Shown one piece after another: positions 16,792 through 26,510 of a stretch of DNA of 64,000 nt. The notes under the pieces are model-generated. The model was not told the DNA's origin and did not search any database. It was given only the letters and a program-made list of their open reading frames with translations. Every line of letters starts with the position of its first letter. Within the stretch, counting starts at the first letter, position 1. The position numbers and the translations under genes were made by a program. The DNA comes from Myxococcales bacterium (GTDB lineage: Bacteria; Myxococcota_A; Polyangia; Polyangiales; Polyangiaceae): assembly GCA_025355005.1 (NCBI GenBank), contig JANXLV010000139.1:53432-117431 (forward strand), given 5' to 3'.

Positions 16792-18336
16792 CTACTTCGC
16801 GGCCTTCGCGTCGCGGCCCAGGAGTCGCTTGGGAAGGAGCGTGAGGAGCTTCAGGATGGCGCCCAGCTTGGTGAACGGCCCGCCGCCACGCAGCTTCGCG
16901 AAGGCCACGGCGATCGCGCGGAGCGTGTCCGTGTACGGGTACCAGTAGAGCTCCTTCTTCGCGCGGTTCCTGTCCACCAGGATGAACCGCGGACGCGTGA
17001 GCGCATCGAGCGCGAATGGCGAGTTCGTCACGCCCCACCCGGAGTCGCCCACGCCGGTCCACGGGGCACCAGGCAGCGCGCCCGTGAACGCGTGGTTGTT
17101 GATCGTGACGACGCCCGCGCGAAGCCGCCGGCCGAGCGCCTGGCCCTTCTTCACGTTGCGCGTCCACACGCTGGCGGTCAGGCCGAAGCGCGTTCCGTTG
17201 GCGCGCTTCACGGCGTCGTCGGGCGAGTCGACGCCGACAATCGGGATCACGGGGCCGAAGGTCTCCTCCTGCATGAGGGCGATCGACTCGTCCTTCACGG
17301 AGAGCACGGTGGGTGCATAGGCATAGTCGCCTTCGCCCACCTCGCCGCCGGTGAGGATCTCTGCGCCCTTCTCCTTGGCTTCGCTCACGTGGCGCGCCAC
17401 GATCTCGCGCTGCTGTGTGGTCGTCATGGGCCCGATGTCGACGCCGGGACGCAGGGCCTTCACCGCAGCAACGATCTTGTCGGTCAGCGCCTTCTCGACG
17501 CTCTTGTCGACGTAGACGCGCTCCACGGACGCGCAGTTCTGCCCCGCGTTCACCATCGCACCCCAGACGATGCCGTTCGCCGCACGATCCAGGTTCGCGT
17601 CCGCGAGCACGATCGCAGCGTCCTTCCCGCCGAGCTCCAGCGCACACGGGACCAGTCGCTCCGCGCACGTGGCCGCGACCTTCTTGCCCGACGCCACGCT
17701 GCCCGTGAAGACCACGAGGTCCACGTCTGCTTCGCAGAGCGCCTTGCCTTCGTCGCGACCGCCGAGCACGAGGCCGAGCAGCCCCTCCGGCAGCACGTCC
17801 TTGAACAGCGACACGAGGAGCTCGCCCGAGCGCGGCGTCACCTCGCTGGGCTTGAACACCACTGCGTTGCCCGCGCAGAGCGCGGGGATGATCGTGCGCA
17901 GCGGCAGCGCGACCGGGAAATTCCAGGGCTGGATGAGCGCGATGACCCCGCGTGGCTCTCGGTGGATCCAGCCGGATTTTCCGGGGTACGCGAGGCGATC
18001 GATCTCGACGTCGAGCGACTCCAGCATTTCTTCCGCGTTCGCCGTCCAGTAGTCCACGACGTCACCGGAAGGCAGCGCCTCGGACAGGAGCGCCTCTACC
18101 TCGGGCTTGCCGGTCTCCTCGGACACCACCTTCGCGATCTCTTCCGCGCGACCGAGCAGCCGCGACTTCACCTTGGAGACCTGACGACACCGCGCTGCAA
18201 CGGACATCTCCGCCCACGTCTTCTGCGCCTCGCGCGCGCGGAGGACGATCTCGGGGACCTCGGAGGCCGGCGTCGCGGTGACGGCGGACAGCTCCTCGCC
18301 CGTCTTGGGGCTCTTCGTCGGAAACGGGGCTGACAT
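16792..18336 (-). CDS. NAD(P)-dependent aldehyde dehydrogenase
   Basis: This 514-residue member of the aldehyde dehydrogenase superfamily oxidises aldehydes to acids. The catalytic Cys lies in NAGQNCASVE, the general-base Glu in LELGGKD, and the cofactor region includes PWNFP and FTGSVASGK. Substrate class is not evident. About 45 residues at the C-terminus (after YWYPY) extend beyond the usual fold and are basic and helical, perhaps membrane-associating. A TATAGT -10 sits 8 bases before the ATG. Confidence 0.9.
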   Translation of the reverse strand: MSAPFPTKSPKTGEELSAVTATPASEVPEIVLRAREAQKTWAEMSVAARCRQVSKVKSRLLGRAEEIAKVVSEETGKPEVEALLSEALPSGDVVDYWTANAEEMLESLDVEIDRLAYPGKSGWIHREPRGVIALIQPWNFPVALPLRTIIPALCAGNAVVFKPSEVTPRSGELLVSLFKDVLPEGLLGLVLGGRDEGKALCEADVDLVVFTGSVASGKKVAATCAERLVPCALELGGKDAAIVLADANLDRAANGIVWGAMVNAGQNCASVERVYVDKSVEKALTDKIVAAVKALRPGVDIGPMTTTQQREIVARHVSEAKEKGAEILTGGEVGEGDYAYAPTVLSVKDESIALMQEETFGPVIPIVGVDSPDDAVKRANGTRFGLTASVWTRNVKKGQALGRRLRAGVVTINNHAFTGALPGAPWTGVGDSGWGVTNSPFALDALTRPRFILVDRNRAKKELYWYPYTDTLRAIAVAFAKLRGGGPFTKLGAILKLLTLLPKRLLGRDAKAAK

Positions 18337-18344
18337 GCGGCGGC

Positions 18345-18350
18345 ACTATA
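18345..18350 (-). promoter_or_regulatory. -10-like TATAGT before the aldehyde dehydrogenase gene
   Basis: On the minus strand TATAGT ends 8 bases before the ATG at 18336. The divergent lipoprotein gene likewise has TAGACT (18372-18377) 8 bases before its ATG. Both would give nearly leaderless transcripts. Confidence 0.4.
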
Positions 18351-18385
18351 CCCAGAATCGCCTCGTCCCCATAGACTCTGCCCCC

Positions 18386-18856
18386 ATGAGGTACTTCTCC
18401 TTCGGCTGGCTTTTCCGGGGCGCCCCCGCGCTTCTGCTCACCGGGCCGTGGTTGCTCACTGGCTGCCCCGACAACAAGGCCACCCCCACGGAGGCAGGAC
18501 CCGCCGTGGCCGTCGTCGACGCGGGGCCTCCGAAGGTCGAGAAGAAGCTCGACACACAGAGGTGCGAAGCAGGCTCTCGAGATCTGGAGACGATCGCGAA
18601 GTCCGCGAACAAGTCCTGCGCGAGCACCACCGATTGCACGGAGTGGGTGCGCGCTCGCAACTGCGGCAGCGTGCCCGTCGCACGGCCGTTTCCACCTGCA
18701 CCTGCCGAAGCCCGCTGGAAGACCGCGATGGACTCCGTCACCATCGCCTGCCCCGACGAACCAAGATGCAGATGGGCCTCGATGGGAGTCGAATGCCGCG
18801 GAGGCCAGTGCCAGCCGTCATTGGAAGGCACCCTCGAACAACCCACCGCGCCCTGA
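18386..18856 (+). CDS. Small cysteine-rich lipoprotein, function unknown
   Basis: This protein of 156 residues has a signal peptide with lipobox LLTGC (Cys at about 27) and an Ala/Pro/Asp linker. A short domain with seven cysteines follows (CEAG, SCAS, DCTEW, NCGS, ACPD, RCRW, ECRGGQCQP), suggesting disulfides outside the cytoplasmic membrane. I do not recognise the family; such single-domain lipoproteins are common in myxobacteria. It converges on the kinase-TPR gene with a 30-base gap. Confidence 0.65.
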   Translation: MRYFSFGWLFRGAPALLLTGPWLLTGCPDNKATPTEAGPAVAVVDAGPPKVEKKLDTQRCEAGSRDLETIAKSANKSCASTTDCTEWVRARNCGSVPVARPFPPAPAEARWKTAMDSVTIACPDEPRCRWASMGVECRGGQCQPSLEGTLEQPTAP

Positions 18857-18886
18857 TGGGCGCTCATGCGCCCAGATGAAGTCGTG

Positions 18887-21238
18887 CTAGGCGCCGAGGG
18901 CGGCGCGGACTGCGGTGGCTCTTTTTGCTACCAGGGCGTGGGCTTCGCGGACCTCGGGGCGGTCGCGGATTGATTCGAGGACGGGGCAGCAGCGAATCCA
19001 CGCCTCGTCGAAGAGGCCTTCCGACACGGCGCGCTGGAGCGCCGATACAGCGTCGTCCTGCATGCCCCCCAGGTAGCAGCGAGCCTCCACCGTGAGCTGC
19101 GCATAGAACGCCTTCGTGCGACGCGACGCGCCGAGCGAGTACGCGAGCTCGCGGAACATCTCGACAAGGCGCGGGACCACGCGATGCTCGCGCAGCCACA
19201 CCACCGACTCCTGCGCCACCACGCGCTCCTGCGGCTCCAGCCCGGCGAACATGTCGGCCGTGACGCCGTTCATCCACGAGGGATCCATGCGCCAGAAGCA
19301 CATGCGGAGCCGGTCGAGCCAGTAGCTGAACGGCGAGACGCGGTCCACGGGCCCCAGCAAGAGGCGCTGGGACTCGGACCAGTCGCCGGCGAGGGCAAGC
19401 GCGCGCGCGCCCGGATAGCGCATGCCGCCGTAGCGGGGCTCCAGCGCCAGCGCGAGATCCATGTGCGCAAGCCCCTCGTTCACGGCGCCCGCCTCGAGCA
19501 ACAGCCGTGCTGCGACCGCGCACGCCTCCGGTGAGCTCGGCGCGATACGTAGCGCGCGCGCTGCATGCTCCGCAGCTGTCGGCGCGTCACCCGCGTGAAG
19601 GGCCACGGTCGCGAGCGCCACGCGCGACTCGACGCGGTTCGGCGCGATCGCGAATGCACGACTCGCAGCCGCCTCCGCGATCTCCAGCGGCCCGGCGTAC
19701 TGCACCTCCACGCCGGCGAGGCGCGTGGTCGCCATTGCGTACGCGCTCAGGATTACTGGGTCCTCCGGTGCGCGCTCCACCGCCATCCGGAACAGCTCGC
19801 ACGCGCGCGCGATCGCAGACGGGCTGTAGCGGAAGTACTCGCGACGCGCGCGGAGGTAGAAATCCAGCGCCTCGGGGTTCGAGAGCGCGTGCTCGAAGCG
19901 CGGCGGCGTGAGCCCCAGCGCCTGCGCGAGACCGTTTGCGATCTGCTCCGTGAACGTGGGGATGTCGGACGCCGAGCCCGTGAGGCGCAGGCGGTAGATC
20001 GAGAACCCGTCCTCGACCGTCGCGAGACTCACCTTGATGCGGATGCCGTTCCCGACGGTCTTCAGCGACCCCGTGAGCAGGAGCTGTGCGCCCAGAAGCC
20101 GCGCGCGCTCGCGGAGCTCTGGAAGCGTGCCGGTCAGGCGCGCAGTCACCCCGCGCGAGCAGAGGCGCAGGCCCGTGACGGACGACAGCGAATCGATCAG
20201 GCCGTCAGAAAGGCCGAAGCCAAGGTGCTCGATGCTGTCCTCATCCTCGGCCTCGAACGGGACCACCGCGAGGAGCACGGGGTCACGTGTCATCTTCGGC
20301 GGTACGGCGGAGAGCGCACGGACGTCGAGCGGATCCCTGGCCTCCGGAACCGTGCGCAGCTGCTCCGCGGCCATCGCGACGCCGGGATATCGCTCTTCCC
20401 GATCGCGCGCAAGGCAGCGCACGACGAACGCGCCGAGCTCCGGCGAGACCTCGGGCCTCAGCGTGCGCGGGTTCGGCGGACCATGCATGAGGCGCTGCGC
20501 CAGCGATGCGATGGTGTTGCCGGGGAAGGGCTTCTGCCCGGTCAGCATCTCGAAGAGGATCGCGCCGATGGCGTACTCGTCTGCGCGCCCATCGAGGCTC
20601 GCGACGTTCTCGGCCTGCTCCGGCGCCATGTACGCAGGCGTCCCCGTGGCGACCAGGCGCCCCAGCTCTCCGCGCTCTTCCGTGCCGCGCGCCACGCCGA
20701 AGTCCATGACGACGACGCGACCATCGTTCGCGATGACCACATTGTCGGGCTTCAGATCGCGGTGGATCACGCCAGCGTCGTGCGCGGCAGCCACCCCGTC
20801 GCGCATGGCGAGCGCTATCTCGATCGCGCGATCGATCTGGAGCTGACCGCGCTTCTCGAGCAGCTCGCCCAGCGTGGCGCCCTCCACCAGCTCCATGGTC
20901 AGGAAGCGATGTCCGTCGGCGTCGCCCAGGTCGAAGGTGCGCGCGACGTTCTTGTGCGTGACCCTTCGTGCAAGCCGCACCTCGCGCCTGAAGCGCGCGT
21001 GCGCTGCCGCGCCGTTCGCGAACTCGGGGCGAATGACCTTGAGCGCGACGTTCTCACCCAGCTCCAGATCGCGCGCACGATAGACGGCGCCCATGCCGCC
21101 CATCCCGAGCAAGCCGATGATCTCGTATCGCCCTGCGAGTAGCCGCACGGCACCCGCGATGAAGTCGCCCGACGCGTCCGGATCCGAGGAGGTATAGGCC
21201 TGGGACGAAGGCAGCGTCGGATCGTGCGGGATGCTCAT
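18887..21238 (-). CDS. Serine/threonine kinase with TolB-like and TPR region
   Basis: This 783-residue protein has an N-terminal kinase domain: glycine loop GMGGMGAVY (45-53), K67, HRDLKPDN (159-166), DFG (179-181) and APE (205-207). A domain like the TolB/FlgO-type N-terminal part seen in kinase and cyclase fusions follows (about 315-445, with ARLLGAQLLLTGSLKT). The rest, about 450-780, is TPR-like helical repeats. No membrane helix is evident. It is the last gene of the ATP-grasp/GCS2 operon, 4 bases after the AspA-like gene, so it may report on or regulate that pathway. Confidence 0.87.
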   Translation of the reverse strand: MSIPHDPTLPSSQAYTSSDPDASGDFIAGAVRLLAGRYEIIGLLGMGGMGAVYRARDLELGENVALKVIRPEFANGAAAHARFRREVRLARRVTHKNVARTFDLGDADGHRFLTMELVEGATLGELLEKRGQLQIDRAIEIALAMRDGVAAAHDAGVIHRDLKPDNVVIANDGRVVVMDFGVARGTEERGELGRLVATGTPAYMAPEQAENVASLDGRADEYAIGAILFEMLTGQKPFPGNTIASLAQRLMHGPPNPRTLRPEVSPELGAFVVRCLARDREERYPGVAMAAEQLRTVPEARDPLDVRALSAVPPKMTRDPVLLAVVPFEAEDEDSIEHLGFGLSDGLIDSLSSVTGLRLCSRGVTARLTGTLPELRERARLLGAQLLLTGSLKTVGNGIRIKVSLATVEDGFSIYRLRLTGSASDIPTFTEQIANGLAQALGLTPPRFEHALSNPEALDFYLRARREYFRYSPSAIARACELFRMAVERAPEDPVILSAYAMATTRLAGVEVQYAGPLEIAEAAASRAFAIAPNRVESRVALATVALHAGDAPTAAEHAARALRIAPSSPEACAVAARLLLEAGAVNEGLAHMDLALALEPRYGGMRYPGARALALAGDWSESQRLLLGPVDRVSPFSYWLDRLRMCFWRMDPSWMNGVTADMFAGLEPQERVVAQESVVWLREHRVVPRLVEMFRELAYSLGASRRTKAFYAQLTVEARCYLGGMQDDAVSALQRAVSEGLFDEAWIRCCPVLESIRDRPEVREAHALVAKRATAVRAALGA

Positions 21239-21242
21239 GCCG

Positions 21243-22454
21243 TCATCCGGGCTGGCGTTCGACGGTGAGCTCGGAGCCGCGCTCGCGGATGCGGCGATAT
21301 CCGAAGAAATGGAAGACGTCGAGCGGGTAGAGCCTCGCGATCTTCGTGTTGATGAGCAGGCGCGACGAGTCGTCCTTGCAGCGGGTGACGCCGGGGAGGA
21401 ACGGCAACACGCGCTCGAACTCGAGACGTCGAAGCACCTCCGACGCGAGCAGCCGCGCCTCCGTCACCGCGCGGCCCCAGAAGAAGCCGTCGCTGCCGAG
21501 GCCCTGGTAGAGCGGCAGGATCACCATCCCGTCCCGCGGCGCGCGGATCTCGCCGTTGCGATCACGCGCCAGCAGCTGGCCGTTCTCTGCGTGGTCGAGG
21601 CAGCTGAAGCCCGGCTCCATCTTGAACTCGTCCTCGGGAGCGATCTCGTGCCTGGACACGACTTCGAGCATGCGGGGCAGCTTGCCGCGGCGCTTCTCGA
21701 GCAGGTTCTCGGCAGCGGTGAGCTCGGGCAGCTGCTCGCCGCGCGCGATCCGCAAGAGGCCCGATTGACGGAGCGCGATCCAGAGGACGGCCTCCAGCGC
21801 ATCCACGGATGCGGGGTCGTCGTGCTGCCCGCCCTCGCATCCGAACGTGACGCAGTTGCGTTTGGTCCAGAACGCGGACTGCACGCCGTCGACCTGCTCT
21901 TCGAGGCCGATGACGACGGGGAGCGGAAACGCGCGCACGAACCTGCGCTGCGGCAACGTGTCGCCGAACAGGATGAACGGAATGCCCTCTGCGCTGGAGG
22001 TGTGGAAGTCCGCGAGGTGCACGCGGCCGCGCGCGCGACCGATCGCCGCCTCCACCTGGGAGAGCAGATCGAGCTGCTCGCGATCCTCTGCGTCGAGCTC
22101 CCGCTTCTTGCGCAGCTCGCGGACGTGCTCCTCCGTCCATACGCGGTTCAGATCCTTCGCCTGGTAGCGCACGCCCTTCTGCAGCGCCGCCACGTTGCCG
22201 CCCAGGACGAGCAGCTCGCCGCGTAGACCGATGTCACCGCGCTCCAGGCGCGCAAGCACCCGACGCGAGCCCTCGATACCAGCGGCCTCGTTGCCGTGGA
22301 TGCCCGCGACGACGATCAGTGACGGCCCCGGCATCTCCGAGACTACGCGACCGACCTCACGGCGCTCCAGGATGGGCCTCTTCTGAACGCGTTCCATCTT
22401 GGAGGGCGGGTTTGCATTGGACGACTGGTTTGACGAGCTCGTGCCTGAATTCAT
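21243..22454 (-). CDS. AspA/AstE-like zinc deacylase
   Basis: This protein of 403 residues belongs to the M14-like succinylglutamate desuccinylase/aspartoacylase group, which cleaves amide bonds of N-acyl amino acids. Zinc ligands are H53 and E56 (GIHGNEAAG) and H151 (ADFHTSS); the substrate-binding DLNRVW is at 101-106. It is longer than typical AstE (about 320) and has a C-terminal beta domain. It sits between the GCS2-CBS ligase (gap 9) and the kinase (gap 4), which suggests hydrolysis of an amide made by that operon. An alternative start is Met20. Confidence 0.82.
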   Translation of the reverse strand: MNSGTSSSNQSSNANPPSKMERVQKRPILERREVGRVVSEMPGPSLIVVAGIHGNEAAGIEGSRRVLARLERGDIGLRGELLVLGGNVAALQKGVRYQAKDLNRVWTEEHVRELRKKRELDAEDREQLDLLSQVEAAIGRARGRVHLADFHTSSAEGIPFILFGDTLPQRRFVRAFPLPVVIGLEEQVDGVQSAFWTKRNCVTFGCEGGQHDDPASVDALEAVLWIALRQSGLLRIARGEQLPELTAAENLLEKRRGKLPRMLEVVSRHEIAPEDEFKMEPGFSCLDHAENGQLLARDRNGEIRAPRDGMVILPLYQGLGSDGFFWGRAVTEARLLASEVLRRLEFERVLPFLPGVTRCKDDSSRLLINTKIARLYPLDVFHFFGYRRIRERGSELTVERQPG

Positions 22455-22463
22455 TGCATGCCT

Positions 22464-24464
22464 TCAATCATCGTTGTCGTCTCCGGAGTCTCCGAGGAGG
22501 GCGCTCATGTGCTGCTGCGACTCGGCCTCTTGCTCGATGATCTTGCCGACGATCCCGATGAAATCGTCCTCGGTCAGGACCGCCACGATGTGGCCATCCT
22601 GCACCACGGGGAGACACCCCACCCGATGGTTGCGCATCAGCTCGATGGCGTCCAGCGTGGAGGAGTCCGGCGTGACGGTGACGGGGCTCCTGCGCATGAG
22701 GTGCGCTGCCGACACAGAGGGTGCGCTGCTCGGCCCGTTGCCCGCTTCCTGCTCGGCCAGCTGATCGTAGTGTCGCTTGACCGCGCGCTGCGAGATGAGG
22801 CCGACGAGTCGATCCTTGTCGTCCTCCACCGCGACGTAGCGAACGTGCTCCCACGCCATCAGCTCGCGAACGAGCTCCACGGGATCATCCGGCTGCACGG
22901 TCACGAAGTCCTGCGACATGTACTGCGAGACCTTCTGGTACCCGGTGCGCGCGCTGTCGTTCTCCGCCAGCTCCGCCTTCTCCCACTCGCTCACGACCTT
23001 GTCCGTGCGCTGCCGGGTGATCATGCCGGCCACGAGCGCGGTGAGGCGCCCGCCCATGGTGCCCTTGTGGCGCATGCCCTCGAGCGACTGCAGCATCCAT
23101 CGCGAGCCCGTCTGCTGCGTCGCGACGCGCTTCGTGAGGATGCCAATGTAGCGATCTGCGTCCTTCGGCTCCACGCCGGCGCGGATCAGCCCCTTGTGCG
23201 CGAGCGGCAAGAGGCGCTTCTCGACGAGCTCACCGGCGTACACCTCTTCACCGTCGAACCAGGTGAAGCGCGCGCCCAGACCTTCGCGCGCGGCCGCGTA
23301 CAGGTTCGTCTGCGCGTGCTCGAACAGCATGCGCTGCGGGATGTCGCCGATGGTCTCGCCGAGCTCCACCATCAGGCCGAGCCACATGGCGGCGTTCGCC
23401 ATCTCGTCCGCGATGGTGGGCCCCGACGGAAGGACACGCAGCTCGATGCGGAGATGCGGCTTGCCGTTCTCGCTGATGCCGTAGCAGGCACGATTCCAGC
23501 GGTAGATCGTGCCGTTGTGAAGCGCGAGGGCCTTGAGCCCGGGGCTCCTGCCCTGCTTGAGCACCTCGATGGGATCCTCGTCGACGTCGGTGCCAACGAG
23601 CGCTCGGAACCGCGCGATGTTCTCGCGATAGAGATCCGCGGCGCTGCCCTGAAGCCAGCCGCGACCGAACGACACGCGCCCCTGCTCGTCGCGCAGGTGC
23701 AGTCCCGGCGTGCGGATGTCGCACGCTTGCTCGAAGAGCGCGATGCGCGTCTCTGCCCACAGACGACGGCCGAACAGCACGGGCGAGTTCGTGCCCGCAG
23801 CGAGCACGGGCGCGAGCAGCAGCTGCGCGAGGTTGTAGTAGTGCGCGAACTTCTCCGGCTCCTTCAGCTGAAGGTGCACCTGGAAGCTGGCGTTGCACGA
23901 CTCCACCATGACGGAGTCGTGCTTGACGACGAGCTCGTCGATCCCACGGATGGAGAAATCGAAGGCCTCGCCTCGCGCGGCGTTCATCACGCGGTTCAGC
24001 GTCTGGTAGCGCGGGCTCGGGACCATGTTCTCCAGCCCGAGGTCGGTCTTGCCGATGGTCGGGAGGATGCCGGCGAGCACCGGCATGAGCTCGATCTCCT
24101 TCGCCTTCGTTCGGACCTTGTCGAACAGCGCCGAGAGCTGCTGCTCCATCGCGCGCAGCCCACCGCCGGCGAGCGGCTGCGGGTCCGCGTTGATCTCCAG
24201 GTTGAAGAGCCCGAGCTCCGTCGTGAAGTGGTTGTCTTGCAGCCGCTCGAGGAGCGACAGCGCGCCCGGCGCGGGCTGGTACGTGTTGTTGACGAGGAAG
24301 ATCTCCTGCTCCGCGCCGATGCGCGTCACGCCGCGCTCGAACGCGCCGGACTTCGACATCTGCTCGAACGCCTCGAGATCGCGCAGGAGCGCGCGTATGA
24401 AGTCGCGCCGCGCGGCTCCCTCGAGCCCGCCTTCGATCTGCTTGTGCGCCCGTGTCTCAGGCAT
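22464..24464 (-). CDS. GCS2-type carboxylate-amine ligase fused to two CBS domains
   Basis: This 666-residue protein has a glutamate-cysteine-ligase-like (GCS2/YbdK) domain in the first 480 residues. Metal/ATP motif RIGAEQEIFLV is at about 47-58, and SVMVESCNASFQVHLQL is the typical internal strand. Such enzymes join a carboxylate to an amine using ATP. The C-terminus carries a CBS pair at about 516-566 and 589-640, a module that senses adenine nucleotides. The fusion suggests that amide synthesis is controlled by cellular energy state. It lies 3 bases after the esterase gene and 9 before the AspA-like gene. Confidence 0.85.
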   Translation of the reverse strand: MPETRAHKQIEGGLEGAARRDFIRALLRDLEAFEQMSKSGAFERGVTRIGAEQEIFLVNNTYQPAPGALSLLERLQDNHFTTELGLFNLEINADPQPLAGGGLRAMEQQLSALFDKVRTKAKEIELMPVLAGILPTIGKTDLGLENMVPSPRYQTLNRVMNAARGEAFDFSIRGIDELVVKHDSVMVESCNASFQVHLQLKEPEKFAHYYNLAQLLLAPVLAAGTNSPVLFGRRLWAETRIALFEQACDIRTPGLHLRDEQGRVSFGRGWLQGSAADLYRENIARFRALVGTDVDEDPIEVLKQGRSPGLKALALHNGTIYRWNRACYGISENGKPHLRIELRVLPSGPTIADEMANAAMWLGLMVELGETIGDIPQRMLFEHAQTNLYAAAREGLGARFTWFDGEEVYAGELVEKRLLPLAHKGLIRAGVEPKDADRYIGILTKRVATQQTGSRWMLQSLEGMRHKGTMGGRLTALVAGMITRQRTDKVVSEWEKAELAENDSARTGYQKVSQYMSQDFVTVQPDDPVELVRELMAWEHVRYVAVEDDKDRLVGLISQRAVKRHYDQLAEQEAGNGPSSAPSVSAAHLMRRSPVTVTPDSSTLDAIELMRNHRVGCLPVVQDGHIVAVLTEDDFIGIVGKIIEQEAESQQHMSALLGDSGDDNDD

Positions 24465-24467
24465 GGG

Positions 24468-25223
24468 CTATCTCCGCGCGCCCTTCTGGGCAGAAGCCGG
24501 CCGTGTCCACTGGTCCAGGTATTTGGGCATCATTGCGCGCCATGTGACCCAGTCATGGTCCCACGTGGGGCCCCAGGAATCTACGTGGTTCGGGACGCCA
24601 GCGTGTCCCAGCACGTTCGCGAGGCCGAAGCTCTCGCCCAGGTTTTCCCACTTCCCCTCGCCGGTCACCATCTGGATGTGCCGCGTCCGCAGCAGGGCAA
24701 GGTGCCTTCCTTCGAGGTGCGGCACGAAATAAAGCGGGGAAGATACACGGAAGTAGTCCGTGGGGTGCTCTGCCTCCGTGAAGCGCATCAGGTTGAAGGT
24801 GCCGCTCATGGCGAGCGCGCGCGAGAACATGTCCGGGAAACGGCAAACGACCGCGGCGGAGTGGAACGCGCCGATCGACGCGCCTGCGGCCCAGATGGTG
24901 ATGTCGTCGTTCTTGCAGTCCTTGCGAATGGCCGGCACCACCTCGTGCTTGATGTACTGGTGGAACTGGTTCTGCATCCACATGCGATGCTCGGGGCTGC
25001 CCTCCTTGTTGAACCACACGCGACCGCCGACGCTGTCGATCGAGTAGATCTTGATGCGGCCCTCGGTGAGCAGCGGCGTGAGCGCCTTGATCATGAGGAA
25101 GCGCTCCACCTCCTCCGCGTCTCCGGCAGCCGTGGGGAAAATGAGCACCGGCTGCCCCACCTCGCCCCAGCGGGCCAGCGTCACCTCGCACTGCGTGCGG
25201 GTCGAATACCAACGAGTCTTCAC
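24468..25223 (-). CDS. Alpha/beta hydrolase, esterase-D-like
   Basis: This 251-residue cytoplasmic hydrolase has a nucleophile elbow GASIGAF (S116) and a C-terminal catalytic His in WDHDW (H223). The overall order resembles the esterase/antigen-85 family. It lacks a signal peptide and the N-terminal E-set domain found in its operon paralogue at 26511-27659. It sits between an ATP-grasp ligase (gap 30) and the GCS2-CBS ligase (gap 3). Substrate unknown; a thioester, ester or peptide intermediate of the operon is a reasonable guess. Confidence 0.78.
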   Translation of the reverse strand: MKTRWYSTRTQCEVTLARWGEVGQPVLIFPTAAGDAEEVERFLMIKALTPLLTEGRIKIYSIDSVGGRVWFNKEGSPEHRMWMQNQFHQYIKHEVVPAIRKDCKNDDITIWAAGASIGAFHSAAVVCRFPDMFSRALAMSGTFNLMRFTEAEHPTDYFRVSSPLYFVPHLEGRHLALLRTRHIQMVTGEGKWENLGESFGLANVLGHAGVPNHVDSWGPTWDHDWVTWRAMMPKYLDQWTRPASAQKGARR

Positions 25224-25253
25224 GACGTCCTCCGTGTCATTCTCTTCGTGCTC

Positions 25254-26489
25254 TCAGGGACAGCCCTGCGCGCGCCAGTCCTGGATGCGGCCCCAGAACA
25301 GCTCCGTGAACTTCTCGACCTCGTGCGCCGGGAACAGCGCGGTCACCTTCTGGCGCACGGCGTCCTTGGCCTCGGTCGTGACGAAGAAATCGTTCGCGAC
25401 GTCGTCGAGGTGCGAGAGGTGGTTCTTGCAGAACTCGTCGAACCGGGCCGTCTCGAAGCGGAAGTCGGCGATCTTCGCGTACGCGTCGAGCTTCTCCTCG
25501 TACGACATGTCCGTCTTCGCGATCAGGTAGAACGGCTCCCAGTCGAGCGTCTTTCGCATCTTGCGCTTGGTGGCCGCGCAGAAGATCGACCAGCGCAGGT
25601 ACGCTTTGACGAGCCACGGAAAGTGGTAGTGCACCGAGGTCACCTGCGAGTCCGGACACGGGTTCGCGAAGTCGATCGGGTGCCACACGCCGTTCTTGCG
25701 GAGCGACTCGCAGGAGTTGAACTCCCAGCCGAAGAACGCGTTGATGGTGAGCGTGACCTTGCGCAGGTGCTCCTCGTCCGCCTGGCTGATGAAGTTCCGC
25801 TCACGCGTGTAGCGATCATGAAGCGGCGCGTCCGGGTTGTAGAGCACGCAGCGGGTCTGCGGACCGAAGCCGATGCAGCGCACGAACTTGTCGTACCCCT
25901 CGACCGACGCCTGGACGTGCATCACCGACGTGCCGCTGTCTTCGTAGGCTTTTTTCGCCTCTTCCGCGTTCTTCACGCGGGTGACTGCGCGCCAGCCACC
26001 GCCGTCGTACGGCTTCATGAACATCGGGTAGCCGATCTCCTTGCCGATCAGCGCGACGTCGAAGAGCTTCGCGTAGCGCGAGAGCGTGGGCTTGAGATCC
26101 GGGTTCGGATCGTAGCTCTTCGGCGGCACCATCCAGGTCTCCGGGATGGGCATGCCCAGCTGCATCATGGCTGCGTAGCTCGTGTGCTTCTCGTTCGACT
26201 GGACGCTCCATGGATTGTTGAACACGTAGAGGTCGTTCATCACGATGGACTTTTTTATCCACTCGCGGCTCGTGTGGTACCAGTGCGTGAGCCTGTCGAC
26301 GACCACGTCGTACTTGACCGGCTGCTTCAGATCGAAGGGCTCGATCGTGACGCGCTCGACGTCGAAGCGCAGCGTGTCGCCCTCGAAGGGAATGGAGAGG
26401 TCGAGCCGCTTCATCATGTGCTCGAAGCACAGCGGCCAGCAGATGTCGGCGCCCAGAGACAGCCCAATGTGACGTGTTACTTCAGCCAT
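25254..26489 (-). CDS. ATP-grasp ligase B (RimK-like)
   Basis: This 411-residue protein has an ATP-grasp core. The ATP-binding Lys lies in GYPMFMKPYDGGGW and the Glu in HVQASVEGYDKFVRC. The metal-binding segment is around WEFNSCESLRKNG and the following HPIDFANPCPD. ATP-grasp enzymes couple a carboxylate to an amine or thiol through an acyl phosphate. The N-terminal segment (GLSLGADICWPLCFEHMMKR) and the C-terminal helices are specific to this protein group. It differs from the A/C/D paralogues nearby and lies between the two esterase genes. Confidence 0.8.
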   Translation of the reverse strand: MAEVTRHIGLSLGADICWPLCFEHMMKRLDLSIPFEGDTLRFDVERVTIEPFDLKQPVKYDVVVDRLTHWYHTSREWIKKSIVMNDLYVFNNPWSVQSNEKHTSYAAMMQLGMPIPETWMVPPKSYDPNPDLKPTLSRYAKLFDVALIGKEIGYPMFMKPYDGGGWRAVTRVKNAEEAKKAYEDSGTSVMHVQASVEGYDKFVRCIGFGPQTRCVLYNPDAPLHDRYTRERNFISQADEEHLRKVTLTINAFFGWEFNSCESLRKNGVWHPIDFANPCPDSQVTSVHYHFPWLVKAYLRWSIFCAATKRKMRKTLDWEPFYLIAKTDMSYEEKLDAYAKIADFRFETARFDEFCKNHLSHLDDVANDFFVTTEAKDAVRQKVTALFPAHEVEKFTELFWGRIQDWRAQGCP

Positions 26490-26510
26490 GGAAACCCGTA
26501 CTCCCCACTA

